Shown: positions 26,384 to 38,050 of the stretch, one piece after another
How positions within the stretch are numbered: position 1 is the first letter of the stretch
How the letters are laid out: each line of letters starts with the position of its first letter
From: Centrapalus pauciflorus
Taxonomy: Eukaryota; Streptophyta; Magnoliopsida; Asterales; Asteraceae
Reading direction: 5' to 3'
NCBI GenBank assembly: GCA_020465985.1
Contig: JAANYP010000259.1
Location: 124,001 to 188,000 of the forward strand
Length of the DNA stretch: 64,000 nucleotides
The notes under the pieces: model-generated
Told to the model about the DNA's origin: nothing
Seen by the model: only the letters and a program-made list of their open reading frames with translations
Database searches by the model: none
Position numbers and translations under genes: made by a program

Positions 26384-27111
26384 TGTTTGCTATTCGGTTT
26401 CGAATATGGATTGGTTAGAAAGCTTTTAAAAGCTTTTAGAAGATTTTATTTTTAATAAGCTCTACTAAAAAATAAAAGTTTTGTTTAGAAAGAAACATAT
26501 AGCTTTTATTGTCCAAAAAATAAGCTCTTTTATAAAACGGTAGTAAAAGTAGCATTTGAAAAGTTCTGGAGCTTTTAGTAAAATATGTTTACTTTTTTAT
26601 CATTCTATTAAGGGTTTATTATGAAAAAAACCAACATGTTTTCATGTTTTTTTGCGTTTTCGTCCCTCCATGTTATTTTTTTCCATAAAAAACCTCAAGT
26701 TATTCTTTTCTTATTGGTTTAGTGAAATTTGGACATAGAACCCGGTTTTTCAAGTTTTTAAAACCCGGTTCACAAATTATAACCGGGGTCTAATGTCCAA
26801 AATTTCACTAAACCAATAAGGAAAGAATAACTTGAGGTTTTTTATGGAAAAAAATAACATGGAGGGACGAAAACACAAAAAACGTGAAAACATGTTGGTT
26901 TTTTTTATAATAAACCCTTCTATTAATCATAAACTACCACATTTAATTAATATTAATGTCATTTTACGTAATTTAATACTAAATGCTACAGATACAGCTA
27001 CTTTAACAAACACATTTATAAAACTAAAAACTCCAGCTCTTTTAAAAAGCTTCAGCTACTAAAAGCTCTACCTATTTTAAAAACACAAGGCTACAAATAG
27101 GTTTGTCAAAC
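26384..27111. mobile_element. TIR element of the AGCTTTTAAAAGCT family, split by a MITE
   Basis: Shares 'TAAACTACNNNTTTAATTAATAT', 'ACAAACACATTTATAAAA' and 'GTCAAACACACCTTA' with 42228-42577 and about 855-1080. The MITE at 26612-26917 inserted into it; removing that restores the order seen in the other copies. The outer ends are approximate. Confidence 0.55.
26612..26917. mobile_element. Mutator-type MITE, 9-bp TSD TTCTATTAA
   Basis: A 306-bp, almost perfect palindrome from GGGTTTATTATGAAAAAAAC to its inverse ending AATAAACCC. A perfect 9-bp TSD, TTCTATTAA, lies at 26603-26611 and 26918-26926. Related copies are at 16124-16382 and 28776-29354. Confidence 0.93.
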
Positions 27112-27237
27112 ACACCTTATATCTGAAAACTCATGTGTGGTTTTTAGTTTTCAAGTTTTTTATTTTCAAACTAAAGATACCAAGTTTGGATAAAGCATAG
27201 GTGTTAATTAGGTTTAGGTTTCGTTATATTAATTCTA
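27112..27237. other. Short AT-rich spacer
   Basis: Inverted pairs of AAAACT/AGTTTTCAAG motifs; nothing else seen. Confidence 0.4.
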
Positions 27238-28053
27238 ACTAGATTATTGCCCATGTAATACATGAGGCATGTGTAAAAAATATTTATATTTTTAAATACA
27301 ATAACTTAAAATATTATTATAAAAAATAATAAAGTAATAATATTTTGATATTAACTGACATAGATAATTAACTAAAATTATATTTGAAAAAATTTATTAT
27401 TCTTATTATAATAAATATATATATTGAAGATAAGAATATATATTTGAAATACTGATTATATTACAATAAAACTAAATTAATTTTGTAATGTTTTTTTATT
27501 TGAAATTTTAAAACAATATTTACAATATATTAGAAAGTATTACTTTTATGAAAATTATTACAGTGTTACTTTTTTCATATTTAGATGTGTTTTTAATGAT
27601 AAATAACTTAAAATCTTTCTTTTAAATATAAGAAATTTTTTTGATTCAATGACTTAAGAATGAAAAATTATATCGATTACAATTGTTAACATAATTTAAA
27701 ATAAATATTAATGTACAAATTTTAAGAATGAAATGGATTTTAAATTGATACATTTAATATACGATTAAACATTTAACCTTTAGTTTAAATTTAAAAAAAT
27801 AGAAAATTATAAATCAAATTATTCATTCTAGATAAAACATTTTAGGTAAAATTAGAGTTTAAATTAGGAAGTATTTAAAACCAATTAATTATAGAAGTTT
27901 TCCTTTAATATTTTAAGTTTTCAAAAATAAATTAGATGAATTAATTGAGAAAGTTATATTAGGAAAAATGGGCGGGAAAATGAAATATTGAAGAGTCGTG
28001 GAAGCGACACGTGGCAATAGTTATTTTGCTTTATTAATATATATAGATATAGA
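27238..28053 (-). mobile_element. Helitron-like element, family 1, copy a
   Basis: On the minus strand it begins TCTATATCTATATATATTAA after an A. It ends with a short hairpin (CTCAT, loop, ATGGG), then CAATAAT and CTAGT, followed by T. A TC start, a 3' hairpin, a CTRRT end and A/T flanks without a TSD are the Helitron signature. 816 bp, no coding capacity. Confidence 0.7.
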
Positions 28054-28197
28054 TATATAGATAGATAGATATAGATATTATACTACTATCTTTCTTTTTC
28101 CAGTTTTTAGGATAACCGAATTATTTTCACTTTTTTGAAAAAGACTAAAGTCAGATTGCTTTTTATGCAAATTTCCATTTAAGTTTCAACTGCAAGT

Positions 28198-28720
28198 TAG
28201 GGGTGTTCATAAAAATCTGAATCCAAGCATCCGAAATAAAAATCCGAAAATCCGATCCGAAACTATTCAAAATTTCGGATATCCGGATTTTCGGATATCC
28301 GAAATTTCGGATTCGGATAGTAAAATTCCAAATTTTCGGATATTCCGATATCCGAAAATTCAAAATAAAATATTATACATTTTTATATCTTTAGTATTGC
28401 TTATTTACATAATATTTGAATGTTTATTATTATTCTAATGTATATTTTTTTAGTTTTTTTAAATCTTTATTTAGTCGTTTTGAGTAAAATAATTTCGGAT
28501 ACATTTAGTTTGTGATATATTTATCTTTAATATGTATTTAGATATATGAATTTGTATTTTAGATATTTAAAATTTTGATTTAATTTTAAAAAAAATAAAA
28601 AAAATATGAATTTTCGGATATTCGGATAATCTGATATCCGAAATTTCGGATATCCGATTTCGGATTCGGATAGCAAAATTCCCTATCCGAAATTCGGATA
28701 TCCGGTTTTGAACACCTCTA
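28198..28720. mobile_element. hAT-type MITE, TSD CTGCAAGT/CTGCAAGG
   Basis: A 523-bp element from TAGGGGTGTTC to GAACACCTCTA. The 8-bp TSD at 28190-28197 and 28721-28728 matches at seven positions. Subterminal blocks consist of repeated ATCCGAAA/TTTCGGAT motifs in both orientations. Confidence 0.9.
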
Positions 28721-28775
28721 CTGCAAGGTACCTGATAAGTAATATCAATATAACATTATCCTCTAATATAAGTTA

Positions 28776-29354
28776 GGGTTTATTATGAAAAAACCTAATA
28801 TATTTTTACGATTTTTTTGTGTTTTTGTCCCTTCAAGTTATTTTTCTCAGATAAGTTCTCAAGTTAATTTTTTCTTTCTTTTGACTATAAGAAACCGGTT
28901 TTTCAGATTTAAAAAAATCCGGTTTATCAATAATTATAACTGTACTCCAATAGTTAAATTTCACAAAAGTTGAAAATAAAATTTAACTTTCTGAAAAAAT
29001 ATGTGCGTTTAGCAAACAAGAATTTTCGGTTTCGAGTATTTAATAAAACTGAAAACATAATGGTTTTTAAGAAAACAATTTTAGATATGAGAATGTTTTT
29101 AGATGTGTTATAAATAGTTTTTATGTTTTCGACAAAGGTTGAAAACCTCATAAATGTGTTTTCAAGTTTATTTGTAAATTTGAAACTAAAAACTGAAAAT
29201 TAAAAACTAAAAACATTAAAAAAAAATGGGTTGAACGCGTTTTTCAAAAACCTTTGTTTTCGACAAAATTTTCACCAAAAACACGTTTACTAAACGGACC
29301 CAAAATTGGAAAACGAAACACAAAAACTATAAGATATGTTGATTTTTTTCATAA
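28776..29354. mobile_element. Mutator-type MITE copy with a second element inside
   Basis: The ends (GGGTTTATTATGAAAAAACC and TTTCATAATAAAATCC) match the 26612-26917 family. The middle, about 29000-29300, is extra AT-rich sequence bounded by GCGTTTAGCAAAC and GTTTACTAAACG, so probably a nested small element. No clean TSD. Confidence 0.55.
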
Positions 29355-31364
29355 TAAAATCCATTTTTTTTATATAAGGCAGGACTTAGGATACCATTAC
29401 CAATTGTTCTTTTTCATGATTGAATTTAGGTGAGTAAAAGATACCCTTTTTCTTTTTCTTTTTTTTCTAGTTGATATTGTCACTTTCTAACGACTTCTAT
29501 TTGAAGAAATAGTAGTTTGGTGTGTGGGACAATAGGAATTGGATTATTATTTTCGTTATTTTTGTTATAATTAAGTTTACGACTTTGATATTTGTTACAT
29601 TTAGATCTATTGTTTAATATATAATATCTTGATTATGTTCTTATTTTAAATATTTAATTACTGAGAAAATATTTTTATTTAAATATGTAACAATTCATTA
29701 TGTATAATTGGTAAGTTTCAACTTCCAAGTTCTAACCACCATTGAGTTCATAGGTTAATGTAAAAAAGGTTTTTTTTTTCCACATGTGCTTTCTGGAGTT
29801 TTGAAAGAAAAACAATACAAATCAATAGTAATTATTTCATCTAAATTTTAGCTTTTAATTTTTTTTTTTTTTAATAAAAAAAGCATTTTGTTCCAAATAT
29901 AAAGTTTGTAACTTAATATGTATGCAAACTTCCATTATAACACTACGATGTGGATACTAGAAATTTTGGAGGATTGCAAATACTTGGAAATTTGAAAGTC
30001 GTTATACACTTTCAGATTGACGTATTTTGATGGTACTATCGAAATCTCAATCAGATAAAACTCAAAGATTCGAACAGAGAATATGGAAATGTTTATCATT
30101 TCTTGTACCGCACAAAATGACCAAAAATCCGCACGTATAATGGGTAGGAACCGCCAAAATGGCCAACCGCCAAAAAATTGGCGGGGACCGCCAAAATTAA
30201 CCGAAATTTAAACGGGTCAAAACCGGGTTTAAATGGATTTTTAGAATTTCGTATCAAATTTAATAAAGCAACATTAATCGATATAAAAAATTTCCAAGCT
30301 GAAAGTGTATCAACAGCTCGACCCCAGCCAAAGGCTCTGCCCCTTGGACCTCTCCACCAGGGGTTGCCGCCCTTGGAACCCCGCTGTCAGGGCGCTACCC
30401 TCGAACCCCTGGTAATTAATCTTAAACAATCTTGAACAAGTGTGCACTCCACACCATCCCAACTCGTTCAATATATAATAAGATTATTTTGGTCACACAA
30501 TTTTATTACATTACACTTAAATCATATTAGTGACAGATCACCAATAGATCATCTACGATCAGTATTCACATAATAACTTATGTGTTATGTCACCTGCGAG
30601 AGCAAACCCGCAATACAATTTGTCAAATATGAGCGGAATACACACATAATTCTCACATATGTGTCCATAACATGTGTTATTTTCATCTTTAACATGTGAA
30701 CACATTACTCACTAACTCATAATTGTAGTCTATACAATAAATTAGTGGAGTCATGCACCTTCAATCCCCCTTGAGGACTTCATGAATCATGATGTCTTTT
30801 CTCTATAGTAGTCCCTTAAACATAGTGCTGTATTAAACACAATAGATTTGCTCCGAAAAAAACATGGTTATGTGTCCGGAAACTGTTGTCTTGAATGATT
30901 TGTATTTAGGTCATATCTCACTTATTTGAGTTCAGATTGACGTGATTAAAAGGCATCCTTGTCGTTTGGGGGTTATCATGGTATTGGTCTCTCAACCTTT
31001 TTTATTACACCAGAGGTACCAAAAACATAACTTTCACCTTTAGAAATGAGGGCATTTTTGTCTCTCAAGGACTATTTGTGAAATAAAATATATTATTAGG
31101 GACCATTTGTGAAATTTTATAATAAATTTTTCAAACATAAAGATTTTTACAAATTATTTGTTAAAGTTTATTTATTTATTATATTATTATTAGTGATTTT
31201 TTTATTAACACTAAAATTATATTGTTTATGATTTATGAATTCTAATTTACAGTTAGGACCCCTACCATTTTTTTTATATCTTCCACTTTTTTAAAAAAAA
31301 AATCTTCAATCTTTTCTTTCATGGAATGTTCGGCCGTGCACTATTGCTAATTTGCTACGGTTCA
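29355..31364. other. Intergenic DNA with a GC-rich patch
   Basis: No gene recognised. About 30318-30412 is GC-rich with repeated GCCCTTGGA/CCAGGGG-type words, very unlike its surroundings. An 85-residue frame crosses it (30178-30435) without known motifs. About 30560-30760 has repeated CACATATGTG/ACATGTG words. A decayed LTR element is possible but unproven. Confidence 0.45.
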
Positions 31365-31667
31365 GGGTCAATTACTAAAAATGGTAACAACTTTTAAATT
31401 TTGTATCATTTATAGTAACATTATTTATTTTTTGTCACTAATAGTATCAACTTTTGTATTTTTTTCATATGAATAATATCAACTTTTGTATTTTGTATCC
31501 TTAATAACAATAACTTTTGTATTCTTTATATCATTTATAGCAACATTTTTTCTAAGTTTTGCTATAAATGATAAAAAAAATGTAAAAGTTTATGCTATTA
31601 ATGATAAAAAAAATAAATAATATTGCTAAAAATGCACAAAGTTGTTTCTTTTTTCAGCAATTATCCC
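31365..31667. mobile_element. Mutator-type MITE with decayed 9-bp TSD
   Basis: Near-palindrome from GGGTCAATTACTAAAAATGG to CAGCAATTATCCC. The flanking nonamers TACGGTTCA (31356-31364) and TACAATTTA (31668-31676) agree at six positions. All three differences are G-to-A or C-to-T, as expected from decay of methylated cytosine. Confidence 0.7.
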
Positions 31668-32037
31668 TACAATTTACAAATTCAACCCCTCGAGTTGTTG
31701 AAGTGCTTAATATAGGCTCGTTTAAAGAACAAAAATTAAAGTAATTGAAATATTAAGAATTTAATTTATAATATAAATAGTAAAAAAAGTTAAATAAAAG
31801 TAAATTGCACTTGATCAGCCAAATCGGCCCTACAATCTTAAAATGTGTAGTTTATATTTCTTATTCACCGGATCAATAAAATGCTATTTCAAAACCAAAA
31901 GTATAAGTGAATTAATCCGTCTATTATATATTCAAAAGGTTAATACTGCATTGAATGTTTTAATTAACAAATATTTAGCTTATGATTATAACAATATACT
32001 TTTATGGTTATATAATCAGAGATTTAAAAGTTAATTG
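31668..32037. other. AT-rich spacer
   Basis: No gene; the 63-residue frame at 31843-32034 is not recognisable. Confidence 0.5.
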
Positions 32038-32401
32038 TAGGGGTATTCAAACTAAAGCAGAAAACTGAGCCGAATTGTTTATGATTCCTATTATGTCTTT
32101 AATCATGTGGTAATTAAGGTTAAACTGTCATTTTATTGATTAAATGTTGAAATCATTGTACTTTATTAGAACTATACGTTTTTTGTCAGTGGACACTTTA
32201 TTTTGAGACAAAGGTAGGATACTTTTATTTTTAAAGGGAAATAAATTTAAAATAAGTATCCATTTTACTTATTCTTAATGTAAACCGTGGATAATAGATT
32301 ATTGAACTACGGGTAACCATCTTCTTACGAGCAACTGGAACTGAAAATATGGTTCACATTTATTATACCAACTGAACTGTACTAGCTCGTGAACACCTCA
32401 A
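32038..32401. mobile_element. hAT-type MITE, TSD GTTAATTG/GTTAATTA
   Basis: Starts TAGGGGTATTC and ends GTGAACACCTCAA. The 8-bp TSD at 32030-32037 and 32402-32409 matches at seven positions. Confidence 0.75.
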
Positions 32402-32464
32402 GTTAATTACATTAAAAAAATTAGACATTGGACAGAAAAGATGAATGTACTCAGATAGTCAGTC

Positions 32465-33286
32465 TAGGGACATAAACGAATCGTTTAACGTGAAGTTTGT
32501 TTATATTTGTTCATTTATTAAACGAGCGAACATTAACACAAAATTCTGTTTGCTTGATAAAATTAATGAACAAGAACACAGACTTCGCTCGTTCTTTTAT
32601 GTTTATTTACGTTCGTTTATCTATGTTCATTAACGTTCATTCATTTATTTTTCACAAATTTTGAAAAATTCATCAAAATATTATCATTATATAATATAGT
32701 AATTAATAATATAATTTAAAAAGTGAAGTTCAAATTATAATACTAATATGATTGGTGATATTGAATGAAGATCACAAAGATTCAATTACTCAAAATTGAA
32801 ATCGACTTTCTTGTTTCTAAAGACATTAGATTACTATTATTGTATACCTTGAATTCATTATAAAACTTACGAATGTGTAAATGTAGTTTAAAATCTATTA
32901 ACCGTATGTTGTGGGTGTTGTTTTTAATCAACATGTACGATCGTTTATGTTCGTTCGTATGTGTTTAATTAAATGTTCATTTATGTTTGTTTGTGTTCAT
33001 TTATATTCATTTAATAATTATTTACCGTTCGTTTATGTTTGATAATGAGTTAAACGAACGAGCATAAACAAAAACAAACAAGACCAATTCGTAAATGAAT
33101 GAACATGAAGCGAAAATCTCGTGTTCGTTCGTTTGATCGGCTAAGTTATACGGACAAAGATGAACAAAAAATCTCGTGTCCGTTTATGTTCAATTGTTCA
33201 TATTGGTTTAATTTGTTTGGCTAAAATTATATGAATGAACATTAATATACCCTCATTCGTGTTCGTTTAGTTCATTTACCGCTCTA
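32465..33286. mobile_element. hAT-like element rich in GTTCGTTTATGTTC motifs
   Basis: Begins TAGGGACATAAACG and ends CCGCTCTA. Both flanks carry many TTCGTT(T)/AACGAAC words in both orientations, as in 49809-50516. No TSD could be matched. Confidence 0.55.
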
Positions 33287-33344
33287 AATAAGTTAATATA
33301 TAGCAAGGAATTTCAAATTTCTTTAGAAAGTTTATAGGCTAACT

Positions 33345-33650
33345 TAGGGATGAGCTCGGTACCGGACCGTACTGAACCGGTACCCATCCCGAAAATACCG
33401 AAACCGAATTATTAGTTTTGAAAGAACCGAATACCGAACCGTATAATTTTATATGGTGTCGGTTCGGTTCCGAATACCGCATTTAGCTAATTTAAAAACG
33501 GAATACCGAACCGAGAGTACCGAATATCGAATTTTAGCTAATTTAAAAACCGAATACCTGAACCGAATATATTAATTCGGTATCGGTCGGTACCGGTACC
33601 GGTGCGGTACCGATTCGGGTTCGGAAAATGGTACACGTCGCTCACCCCTA
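33345..33650. mobile_element. hAT-type MITE, TSD GGCTAACT
   Basis: A 306-bp element from TAGGGATGAGC to CACCCCTA with a perfect 8-bp TSD, GGCTAACT, at 33337-33344 and 33651-33658. It is a sister copy of 4837-5087, with the same order of AATACCGAA motifs and a GGTACCGG core. Confidence 0.93.
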
Positions 33651-34163
33651 GGCTAACTTATTCTTTTAGCCCATGTGGCTTGTTAAAAGTTTTGAATTTT
33701 GCCCTTAATAATAGATCTTATTATACCAATAATCCCTCTTGCAAACATTTCTGCATTTTTAGTCTCTAGCTTTAACATGTTAAGTATGATTTTATTCACG
33801 TGAATGTTTATTTAATGTTAAATGGTATATTTTAATTATTTCAAAGTATGAAAACTTATGATGAGAAGTTGTAAGGACATTAAAAGTGGTTCAGTCGAAC
33901 ATCCACCCTTAGAACTTAATACCGTCTCGTAGAGTTGAATCTTGAGATATTTCATATTTGTTATCTGGGTGGGCGAAACTTATTGTCTTTACATGTAATA
34001 TTCAACTATATATGTGTGCGCGCGCGTGTGTGTGTTTCCAGTTGCTTAAATCCTTAAACTATATTTGTTTTATTCAAAAATATATTTTTTTTTGACCGGC
34101 TACCGAATTAGCCGTTAAAACACAACTCATATAATAAAATGTTTAGAGACTGAATTGTTAAAA
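33651..34163. other. AT-rich spacer
   Basis: No gene; a GCGC/GTGT microsatellite lies at about 34010-34036. Confidence 0.5.
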
Positions 34164-34467
34164 GGGGTAAAGTCATACAATAGCAACCTACTTTTGAAAA
34201 TGTATCGATATGGTATGTCTACATTTTTAATCGTCTATATGGTACGTGTACTTTAATTTTCTGTATCGATATGGTCATTCTACATAATAGAGCCCGGTTT
34301 TACATACGAAACAGGGTTCTAATGGTATGAAAAATAGTGGTCTATTACAAATATGGTCATATCGGTATGAAAAATTGAAGTACATGTACCATATCGATAT
34401 TTAAAAAAGTAGACGTATCATATTGATAAATTTTCAAAAGTAGATTACTATTGTATAGCTTTACCCC
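34164..34467. mobile_element. Mutator-type MITE, 9-bp TSD TTGTTAAAA
   Basis: A 304-bp inverted-repeat element, GGGGTAAAGTCATACAATAG to TATAGCTTTACCCC, with a perfect 9-bp TSD, TTGTTAAAA, at 34155-34163 and 34468-34476. It lies 80 bp left of the LTR retrotransposon. Confidence 0.93.
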
Positions 34468-34547
34468 TTGTTAAAATATGAAAAGATTGTGTGAGTTTTT
34501 TCCAATATTAATCAAGTGAAAAAACTAAACTTATTTATTTGATAATC

Positions 34548-36578
34548 TGTAACATCCTCAAAGTTATTTTATTGTAATCGGGCTAATTAAGTGGAAAATT
34601 TACAATTAAGTTGAATTTGAGTAATTATTATGTATTTGGGTTATTTAGAAGTTTGTTGTTAATTTAAGAAAATTTGAACTCGGAATTATTATTAAGGAGT
34701 ATTATGAATGATAAAAGTTAATAATGATAAATTTAAGAATAAATCAGTATTTTATGGAACCGGTTAAGTTGAGGGGTGAAATGTGCAAAAATAATGAAAG
34801 CTGAATAAAAGGGCTAAAAACCATTCATTTTCATATTTCACTCTCTCTCCCTACAATCTCTCTCTAGAAGTTCTCTCTACATCTCTCTAAAATATCTCAC
34901 AAACCGACCGTCGGATTTTCGAGAATTTTACGTCAACGGAAAGATCTCGTGGAGTACAACAACAATCTACAAACGGATTTTTGATTTCATACGAATTGAG
35001 GTAAGAATCGACACTTATAAGTTTGTTGTTTCGGTTTTGAAGAACTAGAATTTCGAATCTGTCATTTTATGTAAATTGAAGCTTGTTTTGCTTGAAATAT
35101 TGCTGGAATGTGATAGTATATGCATAGTAGAATCGAATCTAGGTATCACACATGATATATCAGTGATTTTAGGCCTTAGAATGATGGATTTAAGCTGAAA
35201 TGATGAACAGACTCGAATATACCAAGAACAGAGTCGAAATGCAAGAACAAACTCGAGTTTGGTGCTAGATTAGAGTGTGTACCATTAGATTCTAAGGGGG
35301 GGTTCGAATCTATGCCTAGATTCGAAGTGAGGTTCGAATCTATGCCATAGTGTTCGAATCTATGCCATATGGTTCGAATCTAGTGATTAGATTTGAAGGT
35401 AAGCCCCTTAAATTCGAGTTTAATGCCTAAAATTGAAAAATCTACTCTCTAAACTCGTGTAATTTAAATGGAACTCATAAACAACACATAAAATGATAAG
35501 GGTTACTCAAAGGACAAGATGTAAACTTGAAATGGGTTTAAACTTAGTTGTAGTTCGAATTTGGACATAGACCCGAAATAGGAAAAATGTTGCAAAACTT
35601 ACGAAATTTGGTTTTATGATTTAAACGATTATTGATACGAAGTATTGTTGTAATTAATATAACAGGTCCCTTGTGGTGTTGTTTAACCCACAGTGGGGTA
35701 CTTGGTGGATCCGGTTGAAAGCCCGTGGAGAAATAAAAATTTGGTTAAAAGTTTAATTACGCACCCACTGTGAGTACCTTTGATTTTAGCATGTTTACAT
35801 CTGCTTTATGTTTGCTAGGCCTGCTGAGGCATGTTGTTTCACTTTCGTTTGACACTCTACTAACTTGCGTATATATAATGATGCACATTCACATTTGCTG
35901 CATGTCCTTTCTTTTGTTGTGCATCCTGTTGATGTCGATGGACCTGAGTGGTCGCATCTGTACTCTGATGTTACTGTGCTATATGAGCCAAGAGTTTGAC
36001 ACCTCTATGGCCAGGATAGACAGTATGACATCCCCGATGGTATGTTTGCCTCAGTTTAGTGGGTTTTTCTTAATGCCGAGTGTGTCAGCTCGAAGGGGCT
36101 GCGGGCTCAGGTTTGCGTACCTTGGGTGCGTGTGGAGTATACGGTATGTGTTACCGCGGTTACTCTGGGTGGCATCATAAAGATTTGTTGAATGCGTAAA
36201 ATCATATGGTATTCACTAAGCAATCGCTTACCCTTTTAGTTGTTGAATTTTTGCAGGAAAAGGGAAGTCTACTGCTGGACCTTCTCGTTAGACCATTTGA
36301 GAAGATTTGGAAGAAATCTGTTACTTAATCGGTACTTATGTTGTGGAACAAATGTTATAATATGTTTGGGATGATTGTAATAATTGTATTTGGATATGTA
36401 GACTTAGATATGGTACCTTGTAGCACCATAGGGTGTTTGACACTTTTTGCACTACTTTTATTTCATGTTTTTAATGCTTCCGCACTAAAATCTAGGTTAT
36501 CAGATCATTATGTATTGTATGATGGTGATTAAATCCTGGGAGTTTGTAATTGGTGGTTGTTGTGGCAAGGGTGTCACA
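34548..36578 (+). repeat. 5' LTR
   Basis: Starts TGTAACATCC and ends GGGTGTCACA. CT-rich leader-like sequence lies at about 34840-34890. Four copies of a GGTTCGAATCTATGCC-like motif lie at 35301-35390. A hydrophobic 136-codon frame (35770-36180) is open here and in the other LTR, but starts at GTG. Confidence 0.95.
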
Positions 36579-36583
36579 CGAGA

Positions 36584-36600
36584 TGGTATCAGAGCAGTAG
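36584..36600 (+). other. Primer-binding site, initiator Met tRNA
   Basis: TGGTATCAGAGCAGTAG lies five bases after the 5' LTR. TGGTATCAGAGC is complementary to the 3' end of plant initiator tRNA-Met, the usual primer for many plant LTR retrotransposons. Confidence 0.93.
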
Positions 36601-36796
36601 TTTGAGATTCAAGTGTCCGTGAGGTCTTGATCTCAAACATTAAGTGATGATATGTAGTGAATTAGGAAATGATCTGAACTAAGATAGGCTATGATCTAGT
36701 ATACATAAGAGATTGACTATCATACGGGACAATTAGGTGGTGTCTTCAAATAAATGACATGTTACTAAACAAGTTATATATTTTGTATTTCAGAAC

Positions 36797-38050
36797 ATGT
36801 CTGGAGGAGGAATGACACCAGAAGAGACGAGAGAAATGATGCTAGCCATGATGGCTGAGCAAAATCGGATGATACAAGACCAGTTTCGGGCTCGAGATGA
36901 GGCCGAAGCTAAACGAAGAGAAGATAAGAGGAAGAATAAGGAAAGAGAGAGAAACAATGATGAACAAGATGACAATATTGGTTCATCTAATAAGCCCAGA
37001 AGTTGTCGGTTTAAGGATTTTAAGGGAAATGGAGCAGTTGAGTTTAATGGAGTGGGTGATGCTGTTGCTGCTCTGGAATGGATAACAGCCACAGAACGGA
37101 CATTCCGAATCAGCGATTGTGCTGAGAAGGACATGGTCCGTTTCGCTACTGCCATGTTCACCAAAGACGCAATAATGTGGTGGAACTCGATGGTGAATGC
37201 ATTTACAATGGAGAAGGTTGCTGTAATGACATGGGCTGAGTTTACCGAAATCTTCACTCAGCAATACTGCCCGACCGATGAACGCCGAAGGCTAGAAGCT
37301 AAGTTCATGACACTAATCCAAGGGACTAAGTCTGTGTCTCAATATGCGGTAGAGTTCACGAGACTAAGTTTATTTGCACCTCATCAGGTCGATACAGAAG
37401 AAAGAAAAGTGACCCGATTCGAGGTAGGTCTTGATTTGGAAATCCGAAGAGTGATGAGCAACGTACGCTACCCCACATTTGCTGGTTTACTGGAAGCCGC
37501 CAGAAATGTGGAACAGATTCTAAGTATGTCTGGATATGTGATGGGGTCTGCTGCTACTTCAGCTAACCCAACTCAACCCTCACCACCGAAACGTCAGCGT
37601 GAAGGAGGCTACTCTGGTTCTTCACGATCATCGCAGTACTCGCCGCAACAGTTCTTCCGTCGACAGTCTAATTCTTCTGGTCGTGCACGTGCGTACTCCA
37701 TCAACACTGAGCCACAGTATTGTAATAAGTGTCATCTGGAACACTTCGGCAAGTGCACAAACGGGCGTGCATGTTTTTGCTGTGGAGAATTGGGTCACTA
37801 CCAAAATGAATGCCCAAGGAAGGGAGATGCTTGCCATAAGTGTGGTGTATGGGGACACTACAGTAGGAATTGCAGAAGGAACGATCCAGCTGCTGCTGCT
37901 CCATCTACAACACGATCATCGGGAAGTTCAAGTGGTGGTTCAGTCAACCGCCGGAACCAGTCACAAAGGGGACAGGTTAGTGCATTTCAGATTACCGCGG
38001 AAGAAGCTAGGGAAAACCCGGAGATGGATGCGGGTACGTTTATAAGTTAA
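36797..38050 (+). CDS. Gag polyprotein with retrotransposon gag domain and zinc knuckles
   Basis: 417 residues, intact from ATG to TAA. Residues 1-75 are charged and probably coiled (EEAKRREDKRKNKERE-like). A retrotransposon gag domain follows at about 75-240, with FKDFKGNG, ALEWITATERTFRI, WWNSMV, MTWAEFTEIFTQQYCP and the ESVSQYA-like 'KSVSQYAVEFTRLSLFAP'. A Ser/Gln-rich linker leads to cysteine knuckles: a short irregular one near residue 309 (CNKCHLEHFGKC) and two canonical CX2CX4HX4C knuckles near 326 and 346. It packages element RNA into particles. A pyrimidine-rich TTTGTATTTCAG just before the ATG looks like a splice acceptor, so a leader intron is possible. The intact frame next to a decayed pol region suggests Gag was still selected or the element is very young. 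Confidence 0.95.
   Translation: MSGGGMTPEETREMMLAMMAEQNRMIQDQFRARDEAEAKRREDKRKNKERERNNDEQDDNIGSSNKPRSCRFKDFKGNGAVEFNGVGDAVAALEWITATERTFRISDCAEKDMVRFATAMFTKDAIMWWNSMVNAFTMEKVAVMTWAEFTEIFTQQYCPTDERRRLEAKFMTLIQGTKSVSQYAVEFTRLSLFAPHQVDTEERKVTRFEVGLDLEIRRVMSNVRYPTFAGLLEAARNVEQILSMSGYVMGSAATSANPTQPSPPKRQREGGYSGSSRSSQYSPQQFFRRQSNSSGRARAYSINTEPQYCNKCHLEHFGKCTNGRACFCCGELGHYQNECPRKGDACHKCGVWGHYSRNCRRNDPAAAAPSTTRSSGSSSGGSVNRRNQSQRGQVSAFQITAEEARENPEMDAGTFIS

Noticed and set aside
35770..36180. 136-residue hydrophobic frame as a protein-coding gene
   Set aside because: It lies wholly inside an LTR, starts at GTG and shows only amino-acid-changing differences of the expected neutral kind between LTRs.
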